A DNA stretch of 57,788 bases from positions 1 to 57,788 of the forward strand of contig NZ_CASFWU010000017.1 of NCBI RefSeq assembly GCF_949298305.1. The letters run 5' to 3'. The notes below the pieces were generated by a model. It worked only from the letters and a program-made list of their open reading frames with translations. It searched no databases and was not told the origin of the DNA. Shown here piece after piece: positions 42,865 to 51,388 of the stretch; position 1 is the first letter of the stretch, and each line of letters starts with the position of its first letter. Source of the DNA: an uncultured Bacteroides sp. (GTDB lineage: Bacteria; Bacteroidota; Bacteroidia; Bacteroidales; Bacteroidaceae). The position numbers and the translations under genes were made by a program.

Positions 42865-42910
42865 ATACGGGATGATTCGTTAGGCGTTAAAAAACGGAGG
42901 AACCGGCGCG

Positions 42911-44782
42911 TCATTGCCCCGCGGCCGGAGGCGCCGGGGCGGGAATGTACTTCTTCAGACGGATTTTGTCTTTCAGCGTCACAGACTCGCTGCCCATCTC
43001 CAGCGCCTGCTTCCAGAACTTCAGGGCACCGTCCACGTCGCCCGTCATGTAGTAGATGTCGCCGCAGTGCTCCACCACGTCGGCGCTGTCCGAGCCGTTC
43101 TTCAAGGCATCGTCTATGTAGATGCGCGCCTCGGCATAGTTGCCCTTCTCGAAGAGAATCCAGGCGTAGGTGTCCAGGTAGGTAGCGTTGTCAGGCTCGG
43201 CCTTGACGGTCTTGTAGCTCATTTCCTCGGCCTTGTCCAGGTCGCGCCTCTCCAGCGAGAGGAAGTAGGCGTAGTTGTTCAGCGCCCCGATGTTGTTGGG
43301 GTTATAGACCAAAGCCGAGTCGTAGGCGGCAAAGGCCAGTTCGTTCTGGTTCTTCATGTGGTAGGCATCGGCCATGATGTTGTAGAAGTCGGACACCACC
43401 TCCTTCTTGCTTTCGGGCGTGACGTGTTCCAGCGCCTTGTGGCAGGTGGCGATGAGGTCGTCCGTCCGTTCGGCCTGGTTATAGCCGATGGCCAGGTAGA
43501 AGTAGAACTCCAGGCGGTCGGGATTGGCCTCCACCCCGCCCTCGCAGAGGTCGATGACGGCGTCGTTGTCCTTCTTCTCCACGGCGTCGCCCAGCAGCGT
43601 CATGCGGGCGGCCGTGTTGGTGGGGTCTATGTCGAGCACCGTCCTCAGCACGGGCATGGCCCGGTCGTTCATCTGCTTGGAGATGAGGTACTGGGCATAG
43701 AGCAGCGGCAGTTGCGGGTCGTCGGGCTCCTGCTCCATGATGCGGTCGAAAAGGCCGATGACCCGCAGGCTGTCGCCACCCGCCTGCTCGTTGCGTACAA
43801 TGAGGCTGCGCATGACGGCCAGCCGCGTGACGGGCTCCACCTTGCGGTTGAGCAGGAGCGAGTCAAGCTGCTGCTCGTAGCGTTGCTGCCGGCCCGTCTC
43901 CTCGTAGTAGGTGGCCAGCGAGTACATGGCCTGCGCGTTGTCCGGCTCTTCGTCCAGCACCTTGCGGTAGAGGCTGTATGCCTCGTCGGGCTTGCCGTTC
44001 TGCAGGTAGACGTCGCCCAGCACCACCTGATAACGCAGGTCGCGCGGGTATTCGGCCACCAGCGACTCAATCTCGCGGAAGGCGCGTTTCGTGTCCTTCT
44101 TCTCCTGGTAAATCTGGAACTTCTCCATGCTCAGCTGTTCGCTCTTGCCCGTCATCTCTTCCAGGCGGTCCAGCACGCCGATGACCTTGTCATACTCCTG
44201 CCGCGTCTCGTAGATGGCCAGCAGGCTGTAGAGGGGGTCCAGCTTGCCGGCAAAGCGCACGGTCATCTGTTCCAGCAGGGCGGCGGCCTTCTCCAGGTCC
44301 TTCTGCTGCATGTAGAGGCTGGCCAGGTCCTGGGCATACCAGAAGTTGTCCGGGGCGTATTCCACCGCCTTCTCCAGCGCGGCCTGCCCCTGAGGCACCT
44401 GCTTGAGGAACATGTAGTACTGCGCCAGCTCGTGATGGGCCGAAGCCGCCGTCGGGTTCAGCGCCAGGCAGTGCCTCAGCATCTCGAAGGCGGCGTCATA
44501 CTGCTCCAGGTTCTTCAGCCGCACGGCCTCCAGGAAATAGTAGTCGTACTTGCGCTGCTGCCCGGGGCTGAGCGCAGGCGCGGGAGCCGCCGTTTCCCTG
44601 CGCTTCCGCTTCTTGTCCTTCTTCTTGCCCGAAGGGTCTTTCCTGCCGCTACCGGCATCGGCGGCCACGATGACGGCCGAAGCCGCCCGCCCTCCGGTCA
44701 CCCCACCGGCCACGGCAGCACCGGAAGTGAGGCACCAGGCGCTCATCCAGAGCGCAAGCCATATCTTGATTGCGAATTTCAT
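42911..44782 (-). CDS. Large tetratricopeptide repeat protein, exported
   Basis: 623 aa with a signal peptide (IWLALWMSAWCLTSGAAVA), a basic low-complexity stretch (GKKKDKKRKRRE) and about 12-14 TPR-like helical pairs (LNPTAASAHHELAQYYMFLK; DPQLPLLYAQYLISKQ; NPNNIGALNNYAYFLSLE). No catalytic motif. Position between dut and DUF4292/envC is conserved in Bacteroidetes. It is probably a periplasmic scaffold. Confidence 0.92.
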   Translation of the reverse strand: MKFAIKIWLALWMSAWCLTSGAAVAGGVTGGRAASAVIVAADAGSGRKDPSGKKKDKKRKRRETAAPAPALSPGQQRKYDYYFLEAVRLKNLEQYDAAFEMLRHCLALNPTAASAHHELAQYYMFLKQVPQGQAALEKAVEYAPDNFWYAQDLASLYMQQKDLEKAAALLEQMTVRFAGKLDPLYSLLAIYETRQEYDKVIGVLDRLEEMTGKSEQLSMEKFQIYQEKKDTKRAFREIESLVAEYPRDLRYQVVLGDVYLQNGKPDEAYSLYRKVLDEEPDNAQAMYSLATYYEETGRQQRYEQQLDSLLLNRKVEPVTRLAVMRSLIVRNEQAGGDSLRVIGLFDRIMEQEPDDPQLPLLYAQYLISKQMNDRAMPVLRTVLDIDPTNTAARMTLLGDAVEKKDNDAVIDLCEGGVEANPDRLEFYFYLAIGYNQAERTDDLIATCHKALEHVTPESKKEVVSDFYNIMADAYHMKNQNELAFAAYDSALVYNPNNIGALNNYAYFLSLERRDLDKAEEMSYKTVKAEPDNATYLDTYAWILFEKGNYAEARIYIDDALKNGSDSADVVEHCGDIYYMTGDVDGALKFWKQALEMGSESVTLKDKIRLKKYIPAPAPPAAGQ

Positions 44783-44798
44783 GCTGTCTGTTTCTGGT

Positions 44799-45236
44799 TT
44801 ACTTTTTACCCGTATGGCCGAAGCCTCCGGCCCCGCGTTCGGTTTCGTCCAACACTTCGACCTCTTCCCATGCGGCCTGCTCGTGGCGGGCTATCACCAT
44901 CTGGGCGATGCGCTCGCCGTCTTCAACGACAAACGGCTCGGCCGAGAGGTTGACAAGGATGATGCAGACCTCGCCCCGATAGTCGGCGTCTATCGTGCCC
45001 GGCGAGTTGAGCACCGTGATGCCCTTCTTCAGGGCCAGCCCGCTGCGCGGACGAATCTGGGCCTCGAAGCCCGCAGGCAAGGCCATGTAAAGCCCCGTGG
45101 GCACCAGACAGCGCTGGAGGGGCTCCAGACGGATGGGTTCCGGAAGGTTGGCGCGGATGTCCATGCCGGCCGAAAGGCCGGTGGCATAGGCCGGAAGCGG
45201 ATGCCGCGACTTATTGATAATCTGTACGGTCAACAT
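44799..45236 (-). CDS. dut: dUTP diphosphatase
   Basis: 145 aa trimeric dUTPase. All five motifs are visible: AGMDIRANL, PRSGLALKKGI, GTIDADYRGEV, GERIAQMVI and ERGAGGFGHTGK. It hydrolyses dUTP to dUMP. First gene of the dut-TPR-DUF4292-envC unit; it is followed upstream by a 780-bp gene-free region. No clear -7 box was found for it. Confidence 0.97.
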   Translation of the reverse strand: MLTVQIINKSRHPLPAYATGLSAGMDIRANLPEPIRLEPLQRCLVPTGLYMALPAGFEAQIRPRSGLALKKGITVLNSPGTIDADYRGEVCIILVNLSAEPFVVEDGERIAQMVIARHEQAAWEEVEVLDETERGAGGFGHTGKK

Positions 45237-45360
45237 ATTGATTCTTTAATTTATACGCTGAAGCGGCGGACACGGCCGCCGGCAAATTCTCCAATTAAGG
45301 GGCGAAATTACGGATTTTGAAGCAAATAGCTGCACATTTGCCAGTTAAATAATGAGAATG

Positions 45361-45400
45361 AAGGCGCTCCGGCGGCTGAAGGCGGACGCCGGAGCGCCTT
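45361..45400. repeat. Large GC-rich hairpin
   Basis: A perfect 14-bp inverted repeat, AAGGCGCTCCGGCG (45361-45374) and its complement (45387-45400), 12-bp loop. No T-tract, so it is not a standard terminator. Confidence 0.7.
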
Positions 45401-45678
45401 TCCGGACCCCGGGCGGAAGGCGTGAAGGACAGGGCGGAACGCGCCGCACGGCCTCCGGGGCCGCACGGCACCGTGTCGGCCCACGGCCCCTGCGCCCGAC
45501 AAAACGACAGGAAAAGGCACGATTCCGCGACAAGGCACTCCGGCCGGAAGGCGCTGAAAAATCGGGGCGGAAGGGAAACGGGAGCCTGAAAGCGGATAAA
45601 CATGCGTCCGACGCCCGCAACGGCCGCATGCTTATGCAGAAAACGGCAGCCCGAAGCCGCCGCAATGCAGGCGCGGCG

Positions 45679-45788
45679 CGCGCAGGAAGCCTGCACCGTC
45701 CGCGCAGATTGCCTGCACGGTCCGGACACGACGCCTGCTCCGTCCGCAACGGACGCCCGCACCGGCCGTCCGGAAGGCCTCCGACCGC
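45679..45788 (-). repeat. 22-bp tandem array 3 (five units)
   Basis: Units start at 45679, 45701, 45723, 45745 and 45767. The plus-strand form is CGCGCAGnnn then GCCTGCACCGTC; the minus-strand form GACGGTGCAGGC matches the core of arrays 1, 2 and 4. Confidence 0.8.
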
Positions 45789-45810
45789 CTTACAGGACGC
45801 GCTTTCCGTC

Positions 45811-45841
45811 TCTTTCGTTTGTAAACATTCCGCTATCCGCC
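45811..45841 (+). repeat. Conserved motif TTTGTAAACATT-CGCTA-CCGC, copy 2
   Basis: TTTGTAAACATT then CCGCTATCCGCC. It matches 13226-13253 (minus). It lies 22 bp from array 3 on the same relative side as in the first locus. Confidence 0.6.
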
Positions 45842-45982
45842 TATGAACCAGCCAGATAGCCTCCGCCTGCCTTAAAAATCGGCGGTGCCTCCTCCTCCGG
45901 CCCGAAACAGACGATTCTGAGGCAACGGAATATGCAGAATGTCAAAATGAAAGAGAGCGTTTCGCACGTCGGAAAATAGTGA

Positions 45983-45990
45983 TACATTTG
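45983..45990 (+). promoter_or_regulatory. -7 box for dgt
   Basis: TACATTTG with a -33-like TTTC 19 bp upstream. The ATG is at 46018. Confidence 0.65.
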
Positions 45991-46017
45991 CAGGCAGTAA
46001 CCAACAGGAAACAAGCC

Positions 46018-47349
46018 ATGATGAACTGGAATCGCCTCATATCGGCCAAACGCTTCGGCCTGGAAGAGTTTCACAACGAACGCCGCGAGAACCGCTCGGA
46101 ATTCCAGCGGGACTACGACCGGCTGGTCTTCTCCGCCCCCTTCCGACGCCTGCAGAACAAGACACAGGTCTTCCCCCTGCCGGGCAGCATCTTTGTACAC
46201 AACCGCCTGACGCACAGCCTGGAAGTGTCGTGCGTGGGACGCTCGCTGGGCAACGGCGTGGCACGCGGCCTGCTGGAGCGGCATCCCGAGCTGGCCGGCA
46301 GCGGCCTGACGGAGACAGGCGCCATCGTCTCGGCGGCCTGCCTGGCCCACGACCTGGGCAACCCGCCCTTCGGGCACTCGGGCGAGCGGGCCATCTCCAC
46401 CTTCTTCTCCGAGGGCAAGGGACAGGCGCTGCGCGGGGACATGACGCCCGCCCAGTGGGAGGACCTGACGCACTTCGAGGGCAACGCCAACGCCTTCCGC
46501 CTGCTCACCCACCAGTTCGAGGGAAGACGGCGGGGCGGCTTCGTACTGACCTATTCCACCCTGGCCAGCATCGTAAAATACCCGTTTTCATCGCGCCTGG
46601 CCGGAAAGAAGTCCAAGTTCGGCTTCTTCACCACCGAAGAGGAGAGCTTCCGCCGCATTGCCGACGAACTGGGCATGCGCCGGCTGAACGACGACCCGCT
46701 GAAGTATGCCCGCCACCCGCTGGTCTACCTGGTGGAGGCGGCAGACGACATCTGCTACCAGATGATGGACCTGGAGGACGCGCACAAGCTGAAAATCCTC
46801 ACCACGCGCGAGACGCAGGACCTGCTGCTGGCCTTCTTCAACGACGAGCGCCGCCGCCACCGCCTGCAGACGCTGGAGATAGTGAGCGACGTCAACGAGC
46901 AGATAGCCTACCTGCGCTCCAGCGTCATCGGGCTGCTCATCGAAGAGTGTACACGCGCGTTCCTGGACAACGAAGAGCAGATACTGGCGGGCGAGTTCGA
47001 GGGGAGCCTCATCCGCCACGTCAGCCCGCTGCCCGCCGGGGCCTACGAGCGCTGCGCCGCGCTGTCGGCCGAAAAGATATACCGCTCGCGCGACGTGCTG
47101 GACATCGAGCTGGCGGGCTTCCGCATCATCAGCACGCTGCTCGAAATGATGACGGACGCCGTGCGCTCGCCCGAGAAGGCCTACTCGCAACTGCTCATCA
47201 ACCGCGTCTCAAGCCAGTACAACATAAAATCGCCTGTATTCTGCGAGAGAATACAGGCGGTACTTGACTATATTTCGGGAATGACGGACGTGTTCGCCCT
47301 GGACCTCTACCGGAAGATAAACGGCAACAGCCTGCCGGAAATCTCGTAG
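46018..47349 (+). CDS. dgt: Deoxyguanosinetriphosphate triphosphohydrolase (HD domain)
   Basis: 443 aa from MMNWNRLISAKRFG; an in-frame GTG/ATG-type upstream start lies within the promoter. HD motifs: NRLTHSLEVSCVGRSLG, then CLAHDLGNPPFGHSGERAI, and later YLVEAADDICYQMMDLEDA. The N-terminal ENRSEFQRDYDRLVFSAPFRRLQNKTQV is the dGTPase signature. It hydrolyses dGTP (or other dNTPs) to the nucleoside and triphosphate. It lies divergently to dut, also a dNTP-sanitation gene. A perfect 12-bp hairpin lies inside its 3' coding part (47231-47259). Confidence 0.95.
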   Translation: MMNWNRLISAKRFGLEEFHNERRENRSEFQRDYDRLVFSAPFRRLQNKTQVFPLPGSIFVHNRLTHSLEVSCVGRSLGNGVARGLLERHPELAGSGLTETGAIVSAACLAHDLGNPPFGHSGERAISTFFSEGKGQALRGDMTPAQWEDLTHFEGNANAFRLLTHQFEGRRRGGFVLTYSTLASIVKYPFSSRLAGKKSKFGFFTTEEESFRRIADELGMRRLNDDPLKYARHPLVYLVEAADDICYQMMDLEDAHKLKILTTRETQDLLLAFFNDERRRHRLQTLEIVSDVNEQIAYLRSSVIGLLIEECTRAFLDNEEQILAGEFEGSLIRHVSPLPAGAYERCAALSAEKIYRSRDVLDIELAGFRIISTLLEMMTDAVRSPEKAYSQLLINRVSSQYNIKSPVFCERIQAVLDYISGMTDVFALDLYRKINGNSLPEIS

Positions 47350-47359
47350 TCCGTCCGTC

Positions 47360-48355
47360 TCACTTGCCCTGTATGTGGGGATAGAACACCTTGTTGGCGC
47401 CCGAAGTAAGGTTGCAGGCGTCGGGCTCGCTTTCAATGAAAGACTGGATGTGGCGCATCCGCTTCTCGGCCAGAATCTCGTCCACGGCAATGAGAATGCC
47501 CGTTTCCTCCACGTCGCCGAAGCCGTAGTTGATGGCCGTTCCGAACATGCGCATCGTAGGACTGAGGCTCATGTAGGCATTGACCAGGGGAGGGATGTTG
47601 TAACCCAGCTTGCGGACCTCGGCATTCAGAATCTTGTAGTCGTCCTTAAAAGTATCTTCACAGAAGAGGGCGGCCAGCTCCTTCTCGTCAGACTCAAGTT
47701 CGAGCGGTTTCATCGGGGTAATCAGCCCGTCCTTGTCGCCGAAATGCTTGCGCAGGAAGTAAAGTATCATGTCACGGCCGCGACGGTCGTAGCTGGGATA
47801 CATCGTCACCTTGCCGAAGAAGTACTTCACGTTGGGCATGATGACCGTCAGCGCGCCCAGCCCGTCCCAAAGGTTGTCCAGCGCGAAAAGGCCCTTGCTC
47901 CCGGCGCGGGTGGACTGGTATTCCAGGGTGACGAACGAGCGTCCCAGCTCGATGGTGGTGGGCAGGTATTCCTTGAGGAACTTGTCGGAGAAGTTGAACA
48001 TGTGCGAAGTGGCCAGCACCGGCGCCCCGTGCCCGTCAAAGCGCACGTCGGTACCCAGAATGTAGCGGTAGCCTCCCAGAATCTCCTCGGCCTCGGGGTC
48101 CCACACAATCAGCTGCTTGTAGGGATTCTCCATCAGGTCATATTCGTCGAGGTCCATCGACAGGCCCGTTCCTCCGCCCGCGGCGCGGAAAGCGATTTCG
48201 CGCAGACGGCCAATCTCCTTCATCACGTTCGGAGAGTCCTGCGCCGTGATGATGTAAATCTGGTTGTTACTCTTGTTCGTCATGCGCAGGCGCTTCTCTT
48301 CCGTCAGTTCCGCCTTCAGCAACTCTTTACTTATCGGTTCAATAATCTCTTCCAT
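47360..48355 (-). CDS. glsB: GNAT-type acyl-ACP-dependent N-acyltransferase of glycine lipid synthesis
   Basis: 331 aa. OlsB/hemolysin-like acyltransferase pattern: IGRLREIAFRAAGGGTGLSMDLDEYDL, QLIVWDPEAEEILGGYRYILGTD, FLPTTIELGRSF-type segment (EYLPTTIELGRSFV) and FFGKVTMYPSYD. In Bacteroides thetaiotaomicron the homologous GlsB N-acylates glycine to make commendamide and glycine lipids, with GlsA adding the second acyl chain. The glsA-like gene is directly upstream (94 bp), which supports this over ornithine lipid synthesis. Confidence 0.85.
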   Translation of the reverse strand: MEEIIEPISKELLKAELTEEKRLRMTNKSNNQIYIITAQDSPNVMKEIGRLREIAFRAAGGGTGLSMDLDEYDLMENPYKQLIVWDPEAEEILGGYRYILGTDVRFDGHGAPVLATSHMFNFSDKFLKEYLPTTIELGRSFVTLEYQSTRAGSKGLFALDNLWDGLGALTVIMPNVKYFFGKVTMYPSYDRRGRDMILYFLRKHFGDKDGLITPMKPLELESDEKELAALFCEDTFKDDYKILNAEVRKLGYNIPPLVNAYMSLSPTMRMFGTAINYGFGDVEETGILIAVDEILAEKRMRHIQSFIESEPDACNLTSGANKVFYPHIQGK

Positions 48356-48448
48356 ATCGCTTCAAATAAGAATCGGGAGCCGGAAAGTCCGGCGGCAACG
48401 GGCACCAGGCCCTCGCTGCCTCTTTTCCTTCCGTCCGACCCGTTATGT

Positions 48449-49282
48449 TTAATCGTTAATCTTCAGTTTGTAAACAATCTCCTTCACATATTGCGCCCAC
48501 TCGGCAGGCGTCCTGCTCTTGTCGAACGTCTGCCAGGGAATCGGCTTTCCGATGGTGACCGTGAACGTCTTGTGCCGGTTCTTGAACATTTCGTCGGCCA
48601 GATAGAGCATGGCTATGTTAAACTTGATGCCCAATGCCTTGCACAGGTTGGCCAGGTTGTAGAAGAAGTTGGAGTTGCGTCCCTCGAAATGGACGGGTAC
48701 GACGTCGCGTTCAAACTCCACGCTTTTGGTGATGAACGTCTTTTTCCAGTCCAGGTCGCGGATGACACCGTTGCGGCGGCGCGAGCAGAGCCCGGCGGGA
48801 AACATGATGAGCTGGTCGTCCGAAGAGAAGCCGGCCTCAACCATCCTGGGAAAGTCCTTGGACTGGCGGCCGGTCTTGTTGATGGGGATGCAGAGGGGGG
48901 CCAGGCCGTGCAGGTTCATCAGCAGGTCGTTGACCAGATACTTCACCTTGCCGTCGTAGTGGGTTCCCAGCACATAGCCCAGGGCCAGGCCGTCCTGTCC
49001 GCCCAGCGGATGATTGGAGACGAACGTGTACCTTCCTCCCGCATCGGGCAGGTTCTCTTCGCCCTTCACCACAATCCGGGTGTCCAGATAATCCAGGCTG
49101 GCTTTCAGGAAATCCACGCCGGTCTTGTCCTGCACCCTGCGCAGGAAGTCGTTCAAATCGTCCTGATGGACGACACGTTTCAAGTATGAAACGAGGAAGC
49201 CGGGGATGTATCTGGCCTGCTTCGGCGCCTTTTCCCGGAGCACCTTGTCAATGTCTATCAAGAACAAAGAGTCGTCTGCCAT
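48449..49282 (-). CDS. glsA: PlsC-like O-acyltransferase of glycine lipid synthesis
   Basis: 277 aa. The acyltransferase motif NHPLGGQDG (a His-x5-Asp variant of the usual HX4D) follows GGRYTFVS; further blocks are LAPLCIPINKTGRQS, QLIMFPAGLCSRRRNG and VPVHFEGRNSNFFYNL. No strong membrane segment. It likely esterifies the hydroxyl of the N-acylated glycine made by GlsB. Promoter box TAATTTTG at 49307-49314 (minus) is 25 bp upstream. Confidence 0.83.
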   Translation of the reverse strand: MADDSLFLIDIDKVLREKAPKQARYIPGFLVSYLKRVVHQDDLNDFLRRVQDKTGVDFLKASLDYLDTRIVVKGEENLPDAGGRYTFVSNHPLGGQDGLALGYVLGTHYDGKVKYLVNDLLMNLHGLAPLCIPINKTGRQSKDFPRMVEAGFSSDDQLIMFPAGLCSRRRNGVIRDLDWKKTFITKSVEFERDVVPVHFEGRNSNFFYNLANLCKALGIKFNIAMLYLADEMFKNRHKTFTVTIGKPIPWQTFDKSRTPAEWAQYVKEIVYKLKIND

Positions 49283-49306
49283 TCTTCAGTCTATTGAAAT
49301 GATGCG

Positions 49307-49314
49307 CAAAATTA
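49307..49314 (-). promoter_or_regulatory. -7 box for glsA-glsB
   Basis: TAATTTTG on the minus strand. Confidence 0.55.
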
Positions 49315-49454
49315 ACGCATCTTTTTAATAAAAGGCAAACAATTGACAAAAAACTACACCCAAAATCTATCAAAAACCACCTGATATCTATCAATTGACA
49401 GTTTTCCCCCCAAAGTTTGCTTGTTTTACTCCCGCCTCCTGCAAGAAGTGCGCA

Positions 49455-49462
49455 TAAATTTG
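49455..49462 (+). promoter_or_regulatory. -7 box for the ECF sigma gene
   Basis: TAAATTTG, 49 bp before the ATG at 49511. Confidence 0.55.
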
Positions 49463-49510
49463 CATCAAATAAACGCCCAAACGACGAAGTAACAATTAAC
49501 AAAGCACTGT

Positions 49511-50017
49511 ATGAACAACAACATTACATTCAGAAACGACCTTATCAGCGTACAGGACGACCTCCTGCGTTTCGCCTACAAGCTGACCGCCGACCGCGAA
49601 GAAGCCAACGACCTCTTGCAGGAGACATCGCTCAAAGCCCTGGACAACGAGGACAAATATACGCCCGACACCAATTTCAAGGGATGGGTCTACACCATCA
49701 TGCGCAACATTTTCATCAACAATTACCGCAAGGTGGTGCGCGACCAGACTTTCGTGGACCAGACGGACAACCTGTACCACCTGAACCTGCCCGCCGACAG
49801 CGTGTACGAAAGCACCGAACGCGCCTACGACCTGAAAGAGATGCACCGCATCGTCAACGCGCTGCCGCGCGAATACAAGATTCCCTTCTCCATGCACGTA
49901 TCCGGATTCAAATACCGCGAGATTGCCGAGAAGCTGAACCTCCCCCTGGGAACGGTGAAGAGCCGCATCTTCTTCACCCGGCAGAAACTACAACAAGAGC
50001 TGAAGGATTTTGTTTAG
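49511..50017 (+). CDS. ECF-type RNA polymerase sigma factor
   Basis: 168 aa. Region 2: LLRFAYKLTADREEANDLLQETSLKALDNEDKYTPDTNFKGWVYTIMRNIFINNYRK (split over about residues 18-75). Region 4: ALPREYKIPFSMHVSGFKYREIAEKLNLPLGTVKSRIFFTRQKLQ. No anti-sigma gene follows; downstream is 750 bp of gene-free DNA. This Bacteroidetes sigma type without an adjacent anti-sigma factor is common and its stimulus is unknown. Confidence 0.94.
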   Translation: MNNNITFRNDLISVQDDLLRFAYKLTADREEANDLLQETSLKALDNEDKYTPDTNFKGWVYTIMRNIFINNYRKVVRDQTFVDQTDNLYHLNLPADSVYESTERAYDLKEMHRIVNALPREYKIPFSMHVSGFKYREIAEKLNLPLGTVKSRIFFTRQKLQQELKDFV

Positions 50018-50769
50018 CCCGCAGAGGGCAACGGCCCGCTTTTTAGGAACTCTTAGCCAATCCGTCCGGAAAGCCGCCGGAAACATCCCGCGGAACACAC
50101 GCCCGACCCAAGGTCCGGAACGGCGGCAGAGCACCGGCAGTACGCTTTGTTAACAACGCACGGCCGCCAAGACGGCCGCAAGAAGCATGAAACCAGAACC
50201 AGTTCAATAGAGAAGCCGCAGACACCGCACCGGTACCGCCGCAGGGCTGTACCGGCACCGCCTGCGGCGAATGCCGCGCCACGCGTCCTGCGCGATGCGC
50301 AAAAAAGAAAAGGACAGCCCGGCAAGCCGTCCGGATTTTAGTTGTATGTAGATGGAAGAAGGAGGAGACGGGCGCAAGCCCGCCTCCCTTCCGTCCTTGC
50401 AGCCAGCCGGTCCCCTCCGCCCTCCCGGAAGACGGCGCTCCTCCCCACTCGCCCCCACCTTCCGCGCCTCCGCCCACCCGTCCGAAGGCGGCGCCCCGCA
50501 GGCAGCCGGAAACAGCCCCCGCCAATCGGCGTCCAGACCGTGCAAGCATCCTCCACGGACCGTGCAAGCATCCTCCACGGGCCGTGCAGGCATCCTCCGG
50601 ACAGGCCCCGGACACCCCCTGCGGGAAGCCCCGCGACACACCGCCGCAGCCGCCCCGAACTCCCTCTACAACCCACTGCAGCACCCTTCTGAAAGCCTAT
50701 TCATTATCAACGCAATAAGCTGTCAACAGGTTGTTGAAAACTTCTTATAAAGTTTTTAGTTAAAAGATT
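50018..50769. other. Gene-free, GC-rich stretch before mraZ
   Basis: A weak hairpin follows the sigma stop (around 50030-50045). The rest is GC-rich with three 22-bp repeat units (50536-50601) and an AT-rich end next to the mraZ operator. ORFs here reflect base composition only. Confidence 0.75.
50536..50601 (+). repeat. 22-bp tandem array 4 (three units)
   Basis: Units start at 50536, 50558 and 50580. Units 1 and 2 are identical (GACCGTGCAAGCAT then CCTCCACG); unit 3 begins GGCCGTGCAGGCATCCTCC. Confidence 0.88.
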
Positions 50770-50799
50770 GTGGGGAATTGTGGGGAATTGTGTACTTTT
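50770..50799 (+). promoter_or_regulatory. MraZ operator and promoter of the dcw cluster
   Basis: TGGGG at 50770-50774 and 50780-50784, each followed by AATTG: the TGGGN repeats with 10-bp period that MraZ binds in other bacteria. They overlap a -7-like box TACTTTTA (50792-50799). This predicts MraZ autoregulation of the cluster. Confidence 0.7.
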
Positions 50800-50826
50800 A
50801 CCGTCGCTTATTATAATAAGGTGAAA

Positions 50827-51318
50827 ATGATACGTTTCTTAGGCAATATCGAAGCCCGGACGGACACCAAAGGAAGGGTGTTCATCCCGGCCTGCTTCCG
50901 GAAGCAGCTCCAGGCAGCCTCCGAAGAGAGCCTCGTATTGCGCAAGGACGTCTACCAGGACTGTCTGGTGCTCTACCCCGAAAGCGTGTGGTTCAAGACG
51001 CAGAACCAGCTGCGCAAACGGCTGAACAGGTGGGACGCCCGGCAGCAGAACATCTTCCGCCAGTTTGTAAGCGACACGGAGGTGGTAGTCCCCGACGGCA
51101 ACGGACGCATCCTGATACCCCGACGCTACCTCCAGATGGCGGGCATCGGCAGCGCCGTAAGGTTCGTAGGCATGGACGACACCATCGAAATCTGGGCGGC
51201 AGAGCGGGCGGAACAGCCCTTCATGAACCCCGAAGAGTTCAGCGCCGCCCTGCAAGACCTGCTGGGAGGCGACGACGAAAACGGCGGAGAAGAGACACCG
51301 GACACAGGAGCGCAATAA
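50827..51318 (+). CDS. mraZ: Transcriptional regulator MraZ
   Basis: 163 aa from the ATG at 50827 (MIRFLGNIEARTDTKGRVFIP); a GTG two codons earlier is possible. Two AbrB-like halves: DTKGRVFIPACFRKQL, and DGNGRILIPRRYLQMAGIG. MraZ is a ring-shaped DNA-binding protein that represses its own dcw operon. The C-terminal 20 residues are acidic and variable. Operator-like TGGGG repeats lie just upstream. Confidence 0.95.
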   Translation: MIRFLGNIEARTDTKGRVFIPACFRKQLQAASEESLVLRKDVYQDCLVLYPESVWFKTQNQLRKRLNRWDARQQNIFRQFVSDTEVVVPDGNGRILIPRRYLQMAGIGSAVRFVGMDDTIEIWAAERAEQPFMNPEEFSAALQDLLGGDDENGGEETPDTGAQ

Positions 51319-51388
51319 GCCCCAAGGCCCCAACGCGCAGAAACAAAGACAGACAGAGGAATACAGAAAACAGCAAAAATACAGCCTG

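Larger units (their letters stand above)
45237..46017. other. Gene-free, GC-rich repeat region between dut and dgt
   Basis: It contains a large hairpin (45361-45400), a GC-rich stretch, a five-unit 22-bp array in minus orientation (45679-45788), the conserved TTTGTAAACATT motif (45811-45841) and the dgt promoter. ORFs here lack coding character. Confidence 0.75.

Noticed and set aside
50043..50750. Several 90-210-codon ORFs on both strands before mraZ.
   Set aside because: Low-complexity Arg/Gly/Pro-rich translations of GC-rich repeat DNA; no start context or family.
50690..50770. A replication origin with DnaA boxes next to mraZ.
   Set aside because: The AT-rich stretch has no TTATCCACA-like boxes; it is better explained as promoter and MraZ operator DNA.
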